Of a stretch of 64,000 nt of DNA, positions 19,386-28,841 are shown piece after piece (positions within the stretch are counted from its first letter, which is position 1; every line of letters starts with the position of its first letter). The DNA comes from Bacteroides mediterraneensis. Lineage in GTDB: Bacteria; Bacteroidota; Bacteroidia; Bacteroidales; Bacteroidaceae. The translations under genes and the position numbers were made by a program. The DNA lies in the NCBI RefSeq assembly GCF_900128455.1, contig NZ_LT635783.1, positions 1,576,919 to 1,640,918 of the forward strand, in the 5' to 3' direction. The notes beneath the pieces were generated by a model, which searched no databases, was not told the DNA's origin, and worked only from the letters and a program-made list of their open reading frames with translations.

Positions 19386-20096
19386 ATGTACCCACAAATT
19401 ATTTGTCACGTAATGGGTTCCGTGGATGGTCGGCTGCTGACCGACCGCTGGACGGAACCATATAATGGGAAGAGCAAAGGCGAACTGATGGGCATCTATG
19501 CCGCCGTTGGCCGCCAGTTGAATACCGACGCTTGGATGTTCGGCAAGAACACGTTGTGTGAAGGCTATTTTCCAAAGAAATTTCATACGCAGGACACCAC
19601 GCCGTTGGCTCATCCTGCACCGTTTATTGCCGAGCGCACTTCAACCCGTCTCTTTGTGGTAGCCGACCCGGATGCGGACATTCTCTATGAATCCGCTACC
19701 GTAAGGGGCGACAGCATCGTCTGCATCCTGCCTGAAACGGCTCCTGCGTTCTATTTGGAGTATCTTCAGAAGAAAGGAATCTCCTATCTGTTTGCCGGAT
19801 CAAAAGGCGATGACCTCCGCACGGCGATGCATACATTGGCGGAGACCTTTGGCGTGGAATCACTCTCGCTGCAAGGCGGAGGCATCATAGACGGTGCGTT
19901 CCTGCAAGCCGGACTGATAGACGAGTTGAGCCTTGTCATATATCCGGGCATCGACGGTTCAGCAGGCTCCACATCCATCTTCCATTATATTGGCAAAGGA
20001 AATCCCTCGCAAGGGCAGTCGCTTGAACTGCTATCTGTGAAAGAGATGGAGGACGGGGTGGTTTGGTTACGATATAAATTCCATAAAAACAGTTGA
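19386..20096 (+). CDS. RibD C-terminal/dihydrofolate-reductase-like reductase
   Basis: 236 residues of the RibD_C superfamily: ICHVMGSVDGRLL at the start, FAGSKGDDLRTAM near 138 and the LQGGGIIDGAFLQAGLIDELSL block near 161. These proteins reduce pyrimidine or pteridine-like compounds with NADPH. It has no signal and lies 7 nt after the AraC gene. The ribosome site is weak. The role in the cluster is unknown. Only weakly similar to the RibD-like protein at 28377. Confidence 0.82.
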   Translation: MYPQIICHVMGSVDGRLLTDRWTEPYNGKSKGELMGIYAAVGRQLNTDAWMFGKNTLCEGYFPKKFHTQDTTPLAHPAPFIAERTSTRLFVVADPDADILYESATVRGDSIVCILPETAPAFYLEYLQKKGISYLFAGSKGDDLRTAMHTLAETFGVESLSLQGGGIIDGAFLQAGLIDELSLVIYPGIDGSAGSTSIFHYIGKGNPSQGQSLELLSVKEMEDGVVWLRYKFHKNS

Positions 20097-20101
20097 GAAG
20101 T

Positions 20102-21601
20102 ATGTTACGCAAAATCAGACTGACGCTCGCCGTCCTGTTCTTCACCGCCGTCACGCTGTTGTTCCTCGACTTCACGGGGACGCTGCACGCTTGGTTGGGC
20201 TGGACGGCCAAAATACAGTTCCTGCCTGCGCTCTTGGCGTTGAATGTGGGAGTTGTGGTGTTCCTCGTGCTGCTGACACTTGCCTTCGGACGGGTGTACT
20301 GCTCAATCATTTGTCCATTAGGCGTGATGCAGGACATCATCGCTTGGGTGGGCAAGAAACAGAAAAAGAACCGTTACGGCTATTCTCCCGCCAAATCGTG
20401 GTTGCGGTATAGTGTGCTGGCGGTCTTCATCATTGCGATGATAGCCGGGATTGGCTCATTAGTGGCATTGCTCGCGCCGTACAGTTCATACGGGCGGATA
20501 GCCGGCAACCTGTTCGCCCCGATATACGGCTGGGGGAACAACCTGCTCGCTTATTTTGCGGAGCGAGCCGACAGTTACGCCTTCTATGAAACGGAGGTGT
20601 GGCTGAAAAGCCTGCCGACCTTCTTTATCGCTTTGCTCTCCTTTATTATAATAGGAGTATTGGCGTGGCGGAACGGACGGACTTACTGCAATACTATCTG
20701 TCCGGTAGGTACGGTGCTGGGGTTCCTTGCCCGTTTCTCGTGGTTGAAGCCGGTGATTGACAAGGACAAATGCGTAAACTGCAAACTGTGTGCCCGGAAT
20801 TGCAAGGCGGCTTGTATCGACATCGCCAACCATCGGATTGATTACAGCCGTTGCGTGGCTTGTATGGATTGCATCGGAAAATGCCATAAGGGAGCCATCA
20901 GCTACAAGCATCCGGCAAAGGAAGCCGCACAACCGAAAGCTGTTGAATCTAAAATTTCAGCAGAGCAAATCAACGATGCCCGCCGCTCGTTTCTGACCGC
21001 CACGGCTTTGGTTGCCACAACTGCCGCGTTAAAGGCACAGGAAAAGAAAGTGGACGGAGGCTTGGCGATTATCGAGAGCAAGAAAATCCCCGACCGCAAG
21101 ACCCCGATAGTGCCACCGGGAGCATTGAGCGCACGCGACTTCGCCCGGCATTGCACCGCCTGCCAGCTCTGCGTGTCGGTATGCCCCAACGGGGTACTTC
21201 GCCCGTCCACCGACCTGACGAAGCTGATGCAGCCAGAAATGGGTTATGAGCGTGGCTACTGCCGACCGGAATGTACGAAGTGCAGCGAAGTCTGTCCTGC
21301 CGGAGCTATACGCCCGATAACCGCAGCGGAGAAATCCGCCACGCAGATAGGACACGCCGTATGGGTCAAGGAGAATTGTGTGCCGCTGACCGATGGCGTG
21401 GAGTGCGGCAACTGTGCCCGCCATTGCCCGGCGGGAGCCATACTGATGATACCCTCGGATGCCGCCAATCCCGATTCGCCCAAGATTCCGGCCATCAACG
21501 TGGAGCGTTGCGTCGGTTGCGGGGCTTGCGAGAATCTTTGTCCGGCACGCCCGTTCAGTGCGATTTACGTGGAAGGGCACGAGGTGCACAGGGAGATTTA
21601 A
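20102..21601 (+). CDS. NapH/CcoG-like membrane protein with multiple 4Fe-4S clusters
   Basis: 499 residues from the ATG at 20102. N-terminal membrane helices carry the two CxxxCP motifs of NapH/CcoG proteins (YCSIICPLG and YCNTICPVG). Two 4Fe-4S motifs follow (CVNCKLCARNC, CVACMDCIGKC), then a later soluble part with four Cys-rich segments (HCTACQLCVSVCP, CTKCSEVCP, CGNCARHCP, CVGCGACENLCP). It could relay electrons from the quinone pool across the membrane, possibly to the exported flavodoxins and reductases. That partnership is inference. Confidence 0.88.
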   Translation: MLRKIRLTLAVLFFTAVTLLFLDFTGTLHAWLGWTAKIQFLPALLALNVGVVVFLVLLTLAFGRVYCSIICPLGVMQDIIAWVGKKQKKNRYGYSPAKSWLRYSVLAVFIIAMIAGIGSLVALLAPYSSYGRIAGNLFAPIYGWGNNLLAYFAERADSYAFYETEVWLKSLPTFFIALLSFIIIGVLAWRNGRTYCNTICPVGTVLGFLARFSWLKPVIDKDKCVNCKLCARNCKAACIDIANHRIDYSRCVACMDCIGKCHKGAISYKHPAKEAAQPKAVESKISAEQINDARRSFLTATALVATTAALKAQEKKVDGGLAIIESKKIPDRKTPIVPPGALSARDFARHCTACQLCVSVCPNGVLRPSTDLTKLMQPEMGYERGYCRPECTKCSEVCPAGAIRPITAAEKSATQIGHAVWVKENCVPLTDGVECGNCARHCPAGAILMIPSDAANPDSPKIPAINVERCVGCGACENLCPARPFSAIYVEGHEVHREI

Positions 21602-21623
21602 AAGGAAGTCCGCGAGCGCCGTC

Positions 21624-21756
21624 GCACCCTACGACGGAGCGAATAATTCTCCAGAAGTGTTATTGCGCCCCGCGACGGAGCGAATAATTCTCCAGAGGCG
21701 TTATCGCGCCCTACGACGGAGCGAATAATTTTCCAGAAGTGTTATCGCGCCCTACG
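21624..21756. repeat. 41-bp tandem repeat, about 3.2 copies
   Basis: Units at 21624-21664, 21665-21705 and 21706-21746, then a partial one. The core GACGGAGCGAATAATT is the same in all three full units, with a few changes elsewhere. It fills the gap between the ferredoxin gene and the next start at 21796. It could affect mRNA stability or be a slippage product. Confidence 0.85.
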
Positions 21757-21795
21757 GCGTGGTTTACAATAAATGATAAAACAAAACTCAGTTAT

Positions 21796-23193
21796 ATGGA
21801 TAATAAAAACAAAAGAATCATCTCGCGCCGCGATTTCTTCAAGATAGCGGGAGCGACAGGAATGGCAACCGCGGGGTTGGCGGCTTGCGCTAATAAGCGG
21901 GACAAGGCATCAGCTAACAGCGAAATCTCTACCGGGCAGATGACCTACCGTACCAACCCCAAGACAGGCGACCGGGTGTCGCTACTCGGCTTCGGCATGA
22001 TGCGCCTCCCCTCTGTGGGAGGTCGCTCCGCACGGGAAGGAAACGAGGACATTGACCAGGAGATGGTAAACGAACTGGTGGACTACGCTCTCGCGCACGG
22101 CGTGAACTACATCGACACATCGCCCGCCTATTGCCGGGGCATGTCGGAGAAGGCGACCGGCGTCGCCCTTGCCCGGCATCCGCGCGACACGTATTTCATC
22201 GCCACCAAACTGTCTAACTTCGCCCCCGCCACGTGGACTCGCGAGGCAGCCATCGCGATGTACCGCAATTCGTTGAAAGACTTGCAGGTGGATTACATCG
22301 ACTACTACCTGCTGCACGGCATAGGCATGGGAGGCGGCATGGAGGAATACGAGAAACGCTACATAGACAATGGCGTGTTGGACTTCCTGTTGGAAGAACG
22401 CGAGGCAGGACGCATCCGCAACCTCGGATTTTCCTATCACGGGGACATCGCCGTGTTCGATCGCCTGCTGGCAGAGCACGACAAATACCACTGGGACTTC
22501 GTACAGATACAGCTGAATTACCTCGACTGGAAATACGCCAAGCAAATCAACCCGCGCAACACCGATGCCGAATATCTGTACAATGAACTGGCAAAGCGCG
22601 ATATCCCTGCTATCATCATGGAGCCGCTGTTGGGCGGACGGCTGTCCAATGTCCCGAACGACATCGTGGCAATGTTCAAGCAGCGCGAACCGGAGCGTAG
22701 CGTGGCATCGTGGGCATTCCGCTTTGCCGGAAATTTCCCAGGCGTGCTGACCGTGCTGAGCGGCATGACACGCATGGAACACCTGCAAGACAACCTGCGC
22801 ACCTACAGCCCGCTGAAGCCGTTGAGCGATGACGAGCTCGCTTTCCTGCAACAGGCAGCCGACCGCATGATGCAGTTCGACACCATCCCTTGCAACGACT
22901 GCAAGTATTGTATGCCGTGCCCCTACGGGATAGACATCCCTGCCATTCTGCTGCACTACAACAAATGCCTGAACGAAGGAAACATTCCCGAAAGCTCGCA
23001 GGACGAGAACTACTGCCGTGCCCGTCGCGCCTACCTTATAGGTTATGACCGCGACGTGCCGAAACTCCGTCAGGCCAGCCATTGCATCGGGTGCAACCAA
23101 TGTAGCCCCCACTGCCCGCAACGCATTGACATTCCGGCGGAACTGCAGCGGATTGACCACTTTGTGGAACGGTTGAAGCAAGATAATCTGTAA
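21796..23193 (+). CDS. Tat-exported aldo/keto reductase with C-terminal 4Fe-4S domain
   Basis: 465 residues from MDNKNKR. The twin-arginine signal SRRDFFKIAGATG ends near AAC (lipobox-like). The aldo/keto reductase barrel has NYIDTSPAYCRG (Asp and Tyr), FIATKLS (Lys) and YLLHGIGM (His). The C-terminal part binds iron-sulfur clusters: CNDCKYCMPCPYGIDIP and CIGCNQCSPHCPQRIDIP. The iron-sulfur domain may replace NADPH as electron source outside the membrane. An earlier in-frame ATG at 21739 lies in the tandem repeat. Confidence 0.9.
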   Translation: MDNKNKRIISRRDFFKIAGATGMATAGLAACANKRDKASANSEISTGQMTYRTNPKTGDRVSLLGFGMMRLPSVGGRSAREGNEDIDQEMVNELVDYALAHGVNYIDTSPAYCRGMSEKATGVALARHPRDTYFIATKLSNFAPATWTREAAIAMYRNSLKDLQVDYIDYYLLHGIGMGGGMEEYEKRYIDNGVLDFLLEEREAGRIRNLGFSYHGDIAVFDRLLAEHDKYHWDFVQIQLNYLDWKYAKQINPRNTDAEYLYNELAKRDIPAIIMEPLLGGRLSNVPNDIVAMFKQREPERSVASWAFRFAGNFPGVLTVLSGMTRMEHLQDNLRTYSPLKPLSDDELAFLQQAADRMMQFDTIPCNDCKYCMPCPYGIDIPAILLHYNKCLNEGNIPESSQDENYCRARRAYLIGYDRDVPKLRQASHCIGCNQCSPHCPQRIDIPAELQRIDHFVERLKQDNL

Positions 23194-23214
23194 CACCTAA
23201 AATTATATAGAGAT

Positions 23215-24468
23215 ATGAAAACTAACAAGTACATTCTGTTCTGCCTTTTCCTGCTGTATTTGGCTCCGGCAAAGGCTATCAACATTCCGAAAGATGAAAA
23301 CAAGTATGTAACCATCAGCGGTACGGTAAAAGACAAGTCGGACAAGCGGGTCTTGTCTTACGCCAATGTGTCCATCGCCGGAAGCACGGAGTCCACCGTG
23401 ACCAATGCCGACGGCGAATTTACGTTCAAGGTGAAAGAACCGGTAGGCAATACCACGCTCGAAGTGTCGCATTTGGGTTACGCCAATGCCCGTATCCGTC
23501 TGAAAGAAGGAGATTCGGACTTATCCACCGTCTGGCTTACACCCTCCACGTTGATGCTGAATGAGGTTGTCGTCAGCGGACGCAATCCGCGCGAGTTGGT
23601 AGAGGAAGCTATCCGGAAAATACCTGCCAATTACAGTACCGTGGCCGACCGACTGACTGGTTTCTATCGGGAAACCTCCCGCAAGCGCAGACGCTACATC
23701 AACATTGCCGAAGCCGTCATCGACTTACACAAGACACCCTACACGCAAGATGCCGGCCACGACCGGGTACGTATCCTCAAAGGCCGTCGCCTGCTTAGTC
23801 CGAAGGCAAGCGATACTTTAGCCGTAAAGCTATTGGGCGGGCCTAACGCATCCATTTATTTGGATGTGGTGAAGAATCCTGACTTGTTGCTCAGTCCCGA
23901 AGTTCTCCCGTGCTATGACTTCCATTTTGAGGAACCGACCGCCATCGACCAGCGTCCGCAATACGTGGTGAGCTTCACGCCCAACCGCAAACTGCCTTAC
24001 GCCCTCTATTACGGCAAGTTCTACATCGACAAGGAACGCCTCTCCTTCACCCGTGCCGAGTTCTTCCTCGACACGAGCGACCGTTACAAGGCTACGCAAG
24101 CCATCCTGCACAGTAAACCTTTCGGCTTGCGCTTCAAACCTGTGGAAGTAGCTTATCAGGTCAATTACACCGACCACGATGGCAAGACCTACCTGAGTTA
24201 TGTCCGCAACGAACTCCGTTTCAAATGCGATTGGCGGCGCAGGCTGTTCTCCACCAGCTATGCTGTTGTATCAGAAATGGTAGTAACGGACATCAAGCCG
24301 TCCACCACCGATATTCCCATCCGTGAAGCCTTCGGGAAAGACCAAATTCTTTCCGATGATGCCTCGCTGTTCTTCGACAAGGGCTTTTGGGGAAATTACA
24401 ACATCATCAAGCCGGAGGAATCGTTGGAGAAGGCGGTGGGTAAGTTGCGAAAGATACAAGAGAAATAA
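23215..24468 (+). CDS. exported protein with carboxypeptidase-regulatory-like domain
   Basis: 417 residues. Signal peptide MKTNKYILFCLFLLYLAPAKA. A CarboxypepD_reg-like beta-sandwich covers about 35-115 (ISGTVKDKSDKRVLSYANVSI, LEVSHLGYANA, LNEVVVSGRNP), as found at the N-terminus of TonB-dependent receptors. The rest (about 120-417) has no plug or barrel that I recognise. It is common in Bacteroidetes; the function is unknown. Its stop is only 12 nt before rteA. Confidence 0.78.
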   Translation: MKTNKYILFCLFLLYLAPAKAINIPKDENKYVTISGTVKDKSDKRVLSYANVSIAGSTESTVTNADGEFTFKVKEPVGNTTLEVSHLGYANARIRLKEGDSDLSTVWLTPSTLMLNEVVVSGRNPRELVEEAIRKIPANYSTVADRLTGFYRETSRKRRRYINIAEAVIDLHKTPYTQDAGHDRVRILKGRRLLSPKASDTLAVKLLGGPNASIYLDVVKNPDLLLSPEVLPCYDFHFEEPTAIDQRPQYVVSFTPNRKLPYALYYGKFYIDKERLSFTRAEFFLDTSDRYKATQAILHSKPFGLRFKPVEVAYQVNYTDHDGKTYLSYVRNELRFKCDWRRRLFSTSYAVVSEMVVTDIKPSTTDIPIREAFGKDQILSDDASLFFDKGFWGNYNIIKPEESLEKAVGKLRKIQEK

Positions 24469-24480
24469 AGTTTCAATCAA

Positions 24481-26790
24481 ATGAAATTAAATCAGAAAAT
24501 ATTATTGGGCTATGTGTTATTACTGCTTATTATTGGTAGTATGGTAGGTGTTATTGTATATGAACGTAAGCGTATGCGTAATATTGAAATGGAGGTAAGT
24601 GAGATACAACAGGTACGCCGCGACATCAACACCGCCCACCGCCATATCACCCAGCTTGCCCTGTTGGGCGAGGGTGTCATTGGGTGGAATGATACGGATT
24701 ATCGTAATTATCATAACCAACGACTGCATACAGACAGTTTGTTGCGAGCTTTGAAGCTCCATTGCATGACGTATGTACATCCAGAACAGATAGACACTCT
24801 TTGTACCCTGCTATCAGATAAGGAACTTCACTTGTGCCATATCATGGAAGCGATAGAACAGCAAGGCGAAGCGGACAGCCTTTTGGTGAACCACCTGCCC
24901 GAAGTAGCAAAGCGAGCAACACGTATTCGTACCGTGAAACAGAAGAAAAGCGGACTGGCAGGAGTGTTCGGAGGTAAGAAAACCGTTCAGGTACTCCCTT
25001 CCGCCAAAGAATTGCACCAGTTCAGCGACAGCTTGATAGCCCTGCAACTGCGGCAAACGGCGGAAATGGATGCCTACGCCGACAGTCTGCGCAACCGCAA
25101 CAGGACACTGAACATCCAACTGAACAGATTAATCGGTGACCTTGATATACAGGCGCAAAACGCTTTTGTTCAGCGTGAACGGAAAATAACCGAGGCGCAG
25201 GCGTTGTCCGTGCGGCTGTTCACCGCCACCATATCCGCCGCCATCATCCTGCTGTTCCTGTCGTACTTCGCCATCCACCGGGAAATGAAACGCAACGACA
25301 ACGAGCGGAAGCGGCGCGAGAAGCTCATCGGCGAGTTGCAGGAGAGCAACGAAGCGAATGAGAAGCTAATCAAGCTGCGGCGTAACCTCATCCAGAACGT
25401 CACCCACGAACTGCGCACCCCATTGACCGCCATCAGCGGTAACGCCGAACTGCTACAGAACGACACGGAAGCGGACAGCCGGATGCGCCACGCACAGACC
25501 ATCCACGATGCCGCTAGACGCATGGCTTGGATGATTAACAGCCTGCTTGTGTATTTCCGACTGGACAGCGGCAAGGAAACGCCAAGTATCAAGCCGTTCA
25601 AGCTATGCTCCATCGCCGAGACCTTGAAAACGGAATTTGCGCCTTTGGCGAAAGGTAAACAACTCACATTCACGGTGAAAAACCAAGCGGACGAGATAGT
25701 AGGCGGCGACAAGAACCGCATCCTGAGCATCGGCGGCAACCTGCTATCCAATGCCATCAAGTTTACACAAAGCGGAACAGTCACATTAAGTACCGATTAT
25801 AAGAACAATGTCTTCACGTTAGTAGTGGAAGACACTGGTACGGGCATAACAAAGGAACAGCAACAGCGGATATTCATCCCTTTTGAGCGGCTGGGCAATG
25901 CCGTGACGGAAGACGGCTTCGGGCTGGGGCTTGCCATCGTAGCCGATACGGTGAAACTACTGAAAGGAAGCATCACAGTGGAAAGCGAACCGGGCAAGGG
26001 AAGCCGTTTCACCGTGAGCCTTCCTTTGCCTAAGGCGGAGGAAACAACGGCCATCGAAAAGACAAACGCTCAACGTTCCACGCTCTCCGGCTGCTCCGTG
26101 CTGGCGATAGACAACAACGGGATGTTGCTGGACATGATGAAGGAAATGTATAAGCAAAGCGGCGTGGAGTGCGACACCTGCCTGACGGTGGATAAACTGA
26201 CAGACCTGATGCGCACAAAGGATTACGACCTGCTGATAACCGACCTGAAGATGCCGGAGGTAAACGGCTACGAGGTATTGGAACTGATGCGCACATCGGA
26301 AATCGGCAACTCGCAGACCATCCCCGTTGTTGCCGCCACCGCCGCAGGCTACGTGGAGGAAGAGGAACTGAAAAGGAAAGGTTTTGCTGCCGTGCTATAC
26401 AAGCCCTATTCCATAGACGAACTGCTTGCCGTCACGGAAAACTGCATCGAGCGGAACAAAACAAGCCGCATAGACCTCTCGCCTCTGCTCGCTTTCGGTG
26501 ACAAACGGCGCACATTGGAAAAGTTAGTGACCACTACGCAATCCAACATGGAAGAAGTGCGCAAGGCGGAGGAAGCAAAGGACATGAAGGCGTTGGATAA
26601 CTGGGTACATCATTTGAGAAGCTCGTGGATGCTGATAAAGGCGGAACAGCCGCTGAAAGTGCTGTATGATGTTATCCATAAGGAGAGCGTATCGGATGAA
26701 GAATTGAGTACAGCCGTAGGTGCAGTATTGGCACAAGGTGAGTTGATAGTTGATTTGGCAAGAAAGGAGGCGGAACGATGGGCAGAATAA
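24481..26790 (+). CDS. rteA: hybrid sensor histidine kinase RteA
   Basis: 769 residues. First membrane helix about 8-27, a sensor segment to about 245, second helix about 248-264. The HisKA box has His309 (VTHELRTPL); the ATPase boxes are NLLSNAIKFT, DTGTGI and GFGLGLA. A C-terminal receiver carries Asp588 (LLITDLKMP), but the acidic pocket reads IDNN, with one acidic residue. A helical HPt-like tail ends the protein. In CTnDOT the tetQ-rteA-rteB operon triggers excision and transfer on tetracycline. Here the upstream neighbour is a cargo gene 12 nt away, and no tetQ is present. It overlaps rteB by 13 nt. Confidence 0.93.
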   Translation: MKLNQKILLGYVLLLLIIGSMVGVIVYERKRMRNIEMEVSEIQQVRRDINTAHRHITQLALLGEGVIGWNDTDYRNYHNQRLHTDSLLRALKLHCMTYVHPEQIDTLCTLLSDKELHLCHIMEAIEQQGEADSLLVNHLPEVAKRATRIRTVKQKKSGLAGVFGGKKTVQVLPSAKELHQFSDSLIALQLRQTAEMDAYADSLRNRNRTLNIQLNRLIGDLDIQAQNAFVQRERKITEAQALSVRLFTATISAAIILLFLSYFAIHREMKRNDNERKRREKLIGELQESNEANEKLIKLRRNLIQNVTHELRTPLTAISGNAELLQNDTEADSRMRHAQTIHDAARRMAWMINSLLVYFRLDSGKETPSIKPFKLCSIAETLKTEFAPLAKGKQLTFTVKNQADEIVGGDKNRILSIGGNLLSNAIKFTQSGTVTLSTDYKNNVFTLVVEDTGTGITKEQQQRIFIPFERLGNAVTEDGFGLGLAIVADTVKLLKGSITVESEPGKGSRFTVSLPLPKAEETTAIEKTNAQRSTLSGCSVLAIDNNGMLLDMMKEMYKQSGVECDTCLTVDKLTDLMRTKDYDLLITDLKMPEVNGYEVLELMRTSEIGNSQTIPVVAATAAGYVEEEELKRKGFAAVLYKPYSIDELLAVTENCIERNKTSRIDLSPLLAFGDKRRTLEKLVTTTQSNMEEVRKAEEAKDMKALDNWVHHLRSSWMLIKAEQPLKVLYDVIHKESVSDEELSTAVGAVLAQGELIVDLARKEAERWAE

Positions 26791-28064
26791 TCGTCATTGA
26801 GGACAACATCATCTATTCCGACTTTGTGTGCCGCCTGTTGGAAAACAAGGGATACCAAAGTGTAGCCACTTCCACCTGCAACGGCGCACGGAAGCTGTTT
26901 GCAAAGATGCAGGAGGACGACATCGTGCTTGCCGACATGCGCCTGCCCGACGGTGACGGCATCGCCCTGCTGGAAGAACTGCGGAAGCAAGGCAGGAACA
27001 ATCCCTACATCGTCATGACCGACTATGACGAAGTGCCCACCGCCGTCCGGTCTATGAAATTGGGTGCGGAGGACTACATCCCGAAGAAGCTGATTGAGGA
27101 CAACCTATTTCCGCTCCTGAAAACCTTACGGAAAAGGATGGAGCGGCACGAAGCACCGATTTACGAGCGGCAGAGCGCGGCTTTCCGTGAGATAGACCAC
27201 AAGATAAAGCTGGTTGCCACCACCAACATGAGCGTCCTGATACTGGGCGAGAGCGGCACGGGCAAGGAACACATAGCCGAGAAGATACACGCAAGGAGCA
27301 AACGGTCGGCGGGGCCATTCATACCCGTGGATTGCGGACTGCTGTCGAAAGAGCTTGCCGCATCCGCCCTGTTCGGACACGAGAAAGGGGCGTTCACGGG
27401 AGCCGAAAGCAAGAAGCAAGGCTTTTGGGAGGAAGCCGCCGGAGGCACGTTGTTCCTCGACGAGATAGGCAACCTGCCACCGGAAGTGCAACAGATGCTG
27501 CTCCGTGCGCTGGAAGCCAAACGGTACAGACCCACGGGCGGCAGCAAGGACAAGAAAGCCGATGTGCGTATCATCGCCGCTACCAACGAGGAATTGCAGA
27601 CCGCCATCGCCGAAAAGCGTTTCCGGGCTGACCTCTACCAACGGTTGAAGGAATACACCCTGCATATACCGCCATTGCGTGAATGCAAGGAGGACATTAT
27701 GCCATTAGCTGACTTCTTCCGGCAACTTGCCAACGAGGAATTTGAGAAGCAGGTGAAAGGCTTTGACGCGGAAGCGAAGAAACAACTGCTTGCATACACA
27801 TGGGGCGGCAACGTGAGGGAACTGAAACGGGTCGTGCGCATGGCGGTGCTGCATACAGAAGGCAATACGGTCACGGCGGACACGTTTGATTTTGACGAAA
27901 TGCCGCCGGCGGCTGATGATATTTTGTCATTAAGCGACATGGAAAAGACGCGGATACTCCGTGCCTTGGAACAGTCAAAGGGCAACCGCACGTTGGCAGC
28001 AAAATTACTCGGCATCGGGCGTACCACCCTGTACAACAAGATAGACGCATACGGAATAGAATAG
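26778..28064 (+). CDS. rteB: sigma-54-type response regulator RteB
   Basis: 428 residues. Receiver domain with Asp53 (VLADMRLP), AAA+ domain with Walker A GESGTGKE (157-164), the sigma-54 contact loop GAFTGA (204-209) and LFLDEIGNLP, then a Fis-type helix-turn-helix (NRTLAAKLLGIGRTTLYNKI). In CTnDOT RteB activates rteC. Translation is coupled to rteA by overlap. The gene is intact. Confidence 0.95.
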   Translation: MGRIIVIEDNIIYSDFVCRLLENKGYQSVATSTCNGARKLFAKMQEDDIVLADMRLPDGDGIALLEELRKQGRNNPYIVMTDYDEVPTAVRSMKLGAEDYIPKKLIEDNLFPLLKTLRKRMERHEAPIYERQSAAFREIDHKIKLVATTNMSVLILGESGTGKEHIAEKIHARSKRSAGPFIPVDCGLLSKELAASALFGHEKGAFTGAESKKQGFWEEAAGGTLFLDEIGNLPPEVQQMLLRALEAKRYRPTGGSKDKKADVRIIAATNEELQTAIAEKRFRADLYQRLKEYTLHIPPLRECKEDIMPLADFFRQLANEEFEKQVKGFDAEAKKQLLAYTWGGNVRELKRVVRMAVLHTEGNTVTADTFDFDEMPPAADDILSLSDMEKTRILRALEQSKGNRTLAAKLLGIGRTTLYNKIDAYGIE

Positions 28065-28103
28065 AAAATAGTAAAAAAATGAAAGGAATTACAGGAAAAA
28101 GGC

Positions 28104-28111
28104 TACCTTTG
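28104..28111 (+). promoter_or_regulatory. -7 box upstream of the structured RNA region
   Basis: TACCTTTG matches TAnnTTTG, 40 nt after the rteB stop. No good -33 TTTG was found, so it may need an activator such as RteB. A transcript from here would run through the hairpins at 28195-28317 to the terminator at 28319. Confidence 0.5.
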
Positions 28112-28194
28112 TAGCAACATTTGAGAAAAATCGGGTGTGGAAAGTAAAGATTTCTGCCCGATGAAGATATAGTATAGAATAAGACCGCAAGGCG

Positions 28195-28342
28195 TTTCAA
28201 GCGAAAATCTGGTAAATTGGAACTACAGAGGCGATTGCGTGATGCTTATGCTATGCCTTGGCATAGCGTGCAGTCACGTACTCTCTGTAAAGGCTTTACC
28301 AGAGCCGTCGCTTGAAAGTAGTGTGCATTGCACGCTATTTTT
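28195..28342 (+). ncRNA. candidate structured RNA with intrinsic terminator, between rteB and RibD-like gene
   Basis: A long imperfect hairpin: outer stem TTTCAAGCGA (28195-28204) with TCGCTTGAAA (28308-28317), then TCTGGTAAA (28208-28216) with TTTACCAGA (28295-28303), ACAGAG with CTCTGT, GTGA-region pairing, and an apical GCTATGCC-TT-GGCATAGC (28250-28267). Directly after it TAGTGTGC and GCACGCTA form an 8-bp stem with five T (28319-28342), a terminator. It may be a small RNA or an attenuator leader for the gene at 28377. Confidence 0.6.
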
Positions 28343-28376
28343 GTCGGCTTCGGTCATAACCACTAAAAAAGACCGA

Positions 28377-28841
28377 ATGGGAAAAGTCGTATTATTCGCC
28401 GTCCTCACGATGGACGGATGCCTTGCGGACAGTTCAGGGGAAGCGCAGAAATGGCTTTCCAAGACCGACACGCCGGACAAGTTCGGGATTGCCGAAATGA
28501 AGGAAACCGCCCGTCCGCTTTCCGAATACACCTCACTCACCATGCTGGTGCTTGACAAGACCTCTGCAACCTATTTCATAGAAGCCAATACCACCACCGC
28601 AAGCATCATCAACGGCATGGCTCGGATGCACCTGCTGGATGAAATCATCCTCTGCACAATACCCGTCATTGCAGGGAATGGCTGCCGCCTGTTCCTTGGG
28701 GATTTGCCCGAAAGCGAATGGGTACGGGACGGAATAAAGGCGTACAAGGACGGCTCGCTGAAAGCCGTGTACCGCAAGAGCGATGGCGCAAGTGTTCAGA
28801 AAACGGACGCTTCCCTGCTCAAAAGACTGTTCAGATTATGA
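28377..28841 (+). CDS. RibD C-terminal/dihydrofolate-reductase-like protein
   Basis: 154 residues from MGKVVLFAV; an in-frame ATG at 28239 lies inside the RNA hairpin and is rejected. The blocks FAVLTMDGCLAD, LLDEIILCTIPVIAGNGCRLF and a Lys-rich end fit the RibD_C superfamily. It is short, so may be a single reductase domain. The stop codon lies inside a perfect 36-bp palindrome. Its role in the element is not known to me. Confidence 0.78.
   Translation: MGKVVLFAVLTMDGCLADSSGEAQKWLSKTDTPDKFGIAEMKETARPLSEYTSLTMLVLDKTSATYFIEANTTTASIINGMARMHLLDEIILCTIPVIAGNGCRLFLGDLPESEWVRDGIKAYKDGSLKAVYRKSDGASVQKTDASLLKRLFRL

Noticed and set aside
28195..28317. Integron attC site
   Set aside because: The large imperfect palindrome resembles an attC fold, but no GTTRRRY core is present at its end and no integron integrase is seen in the window.
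28239..28376. 46-residue extension of the RibD-like protein
   Set aside because: It would translate through the RNA hairpins and the terminator at 28319-28342. The family start is MGKVVLF.
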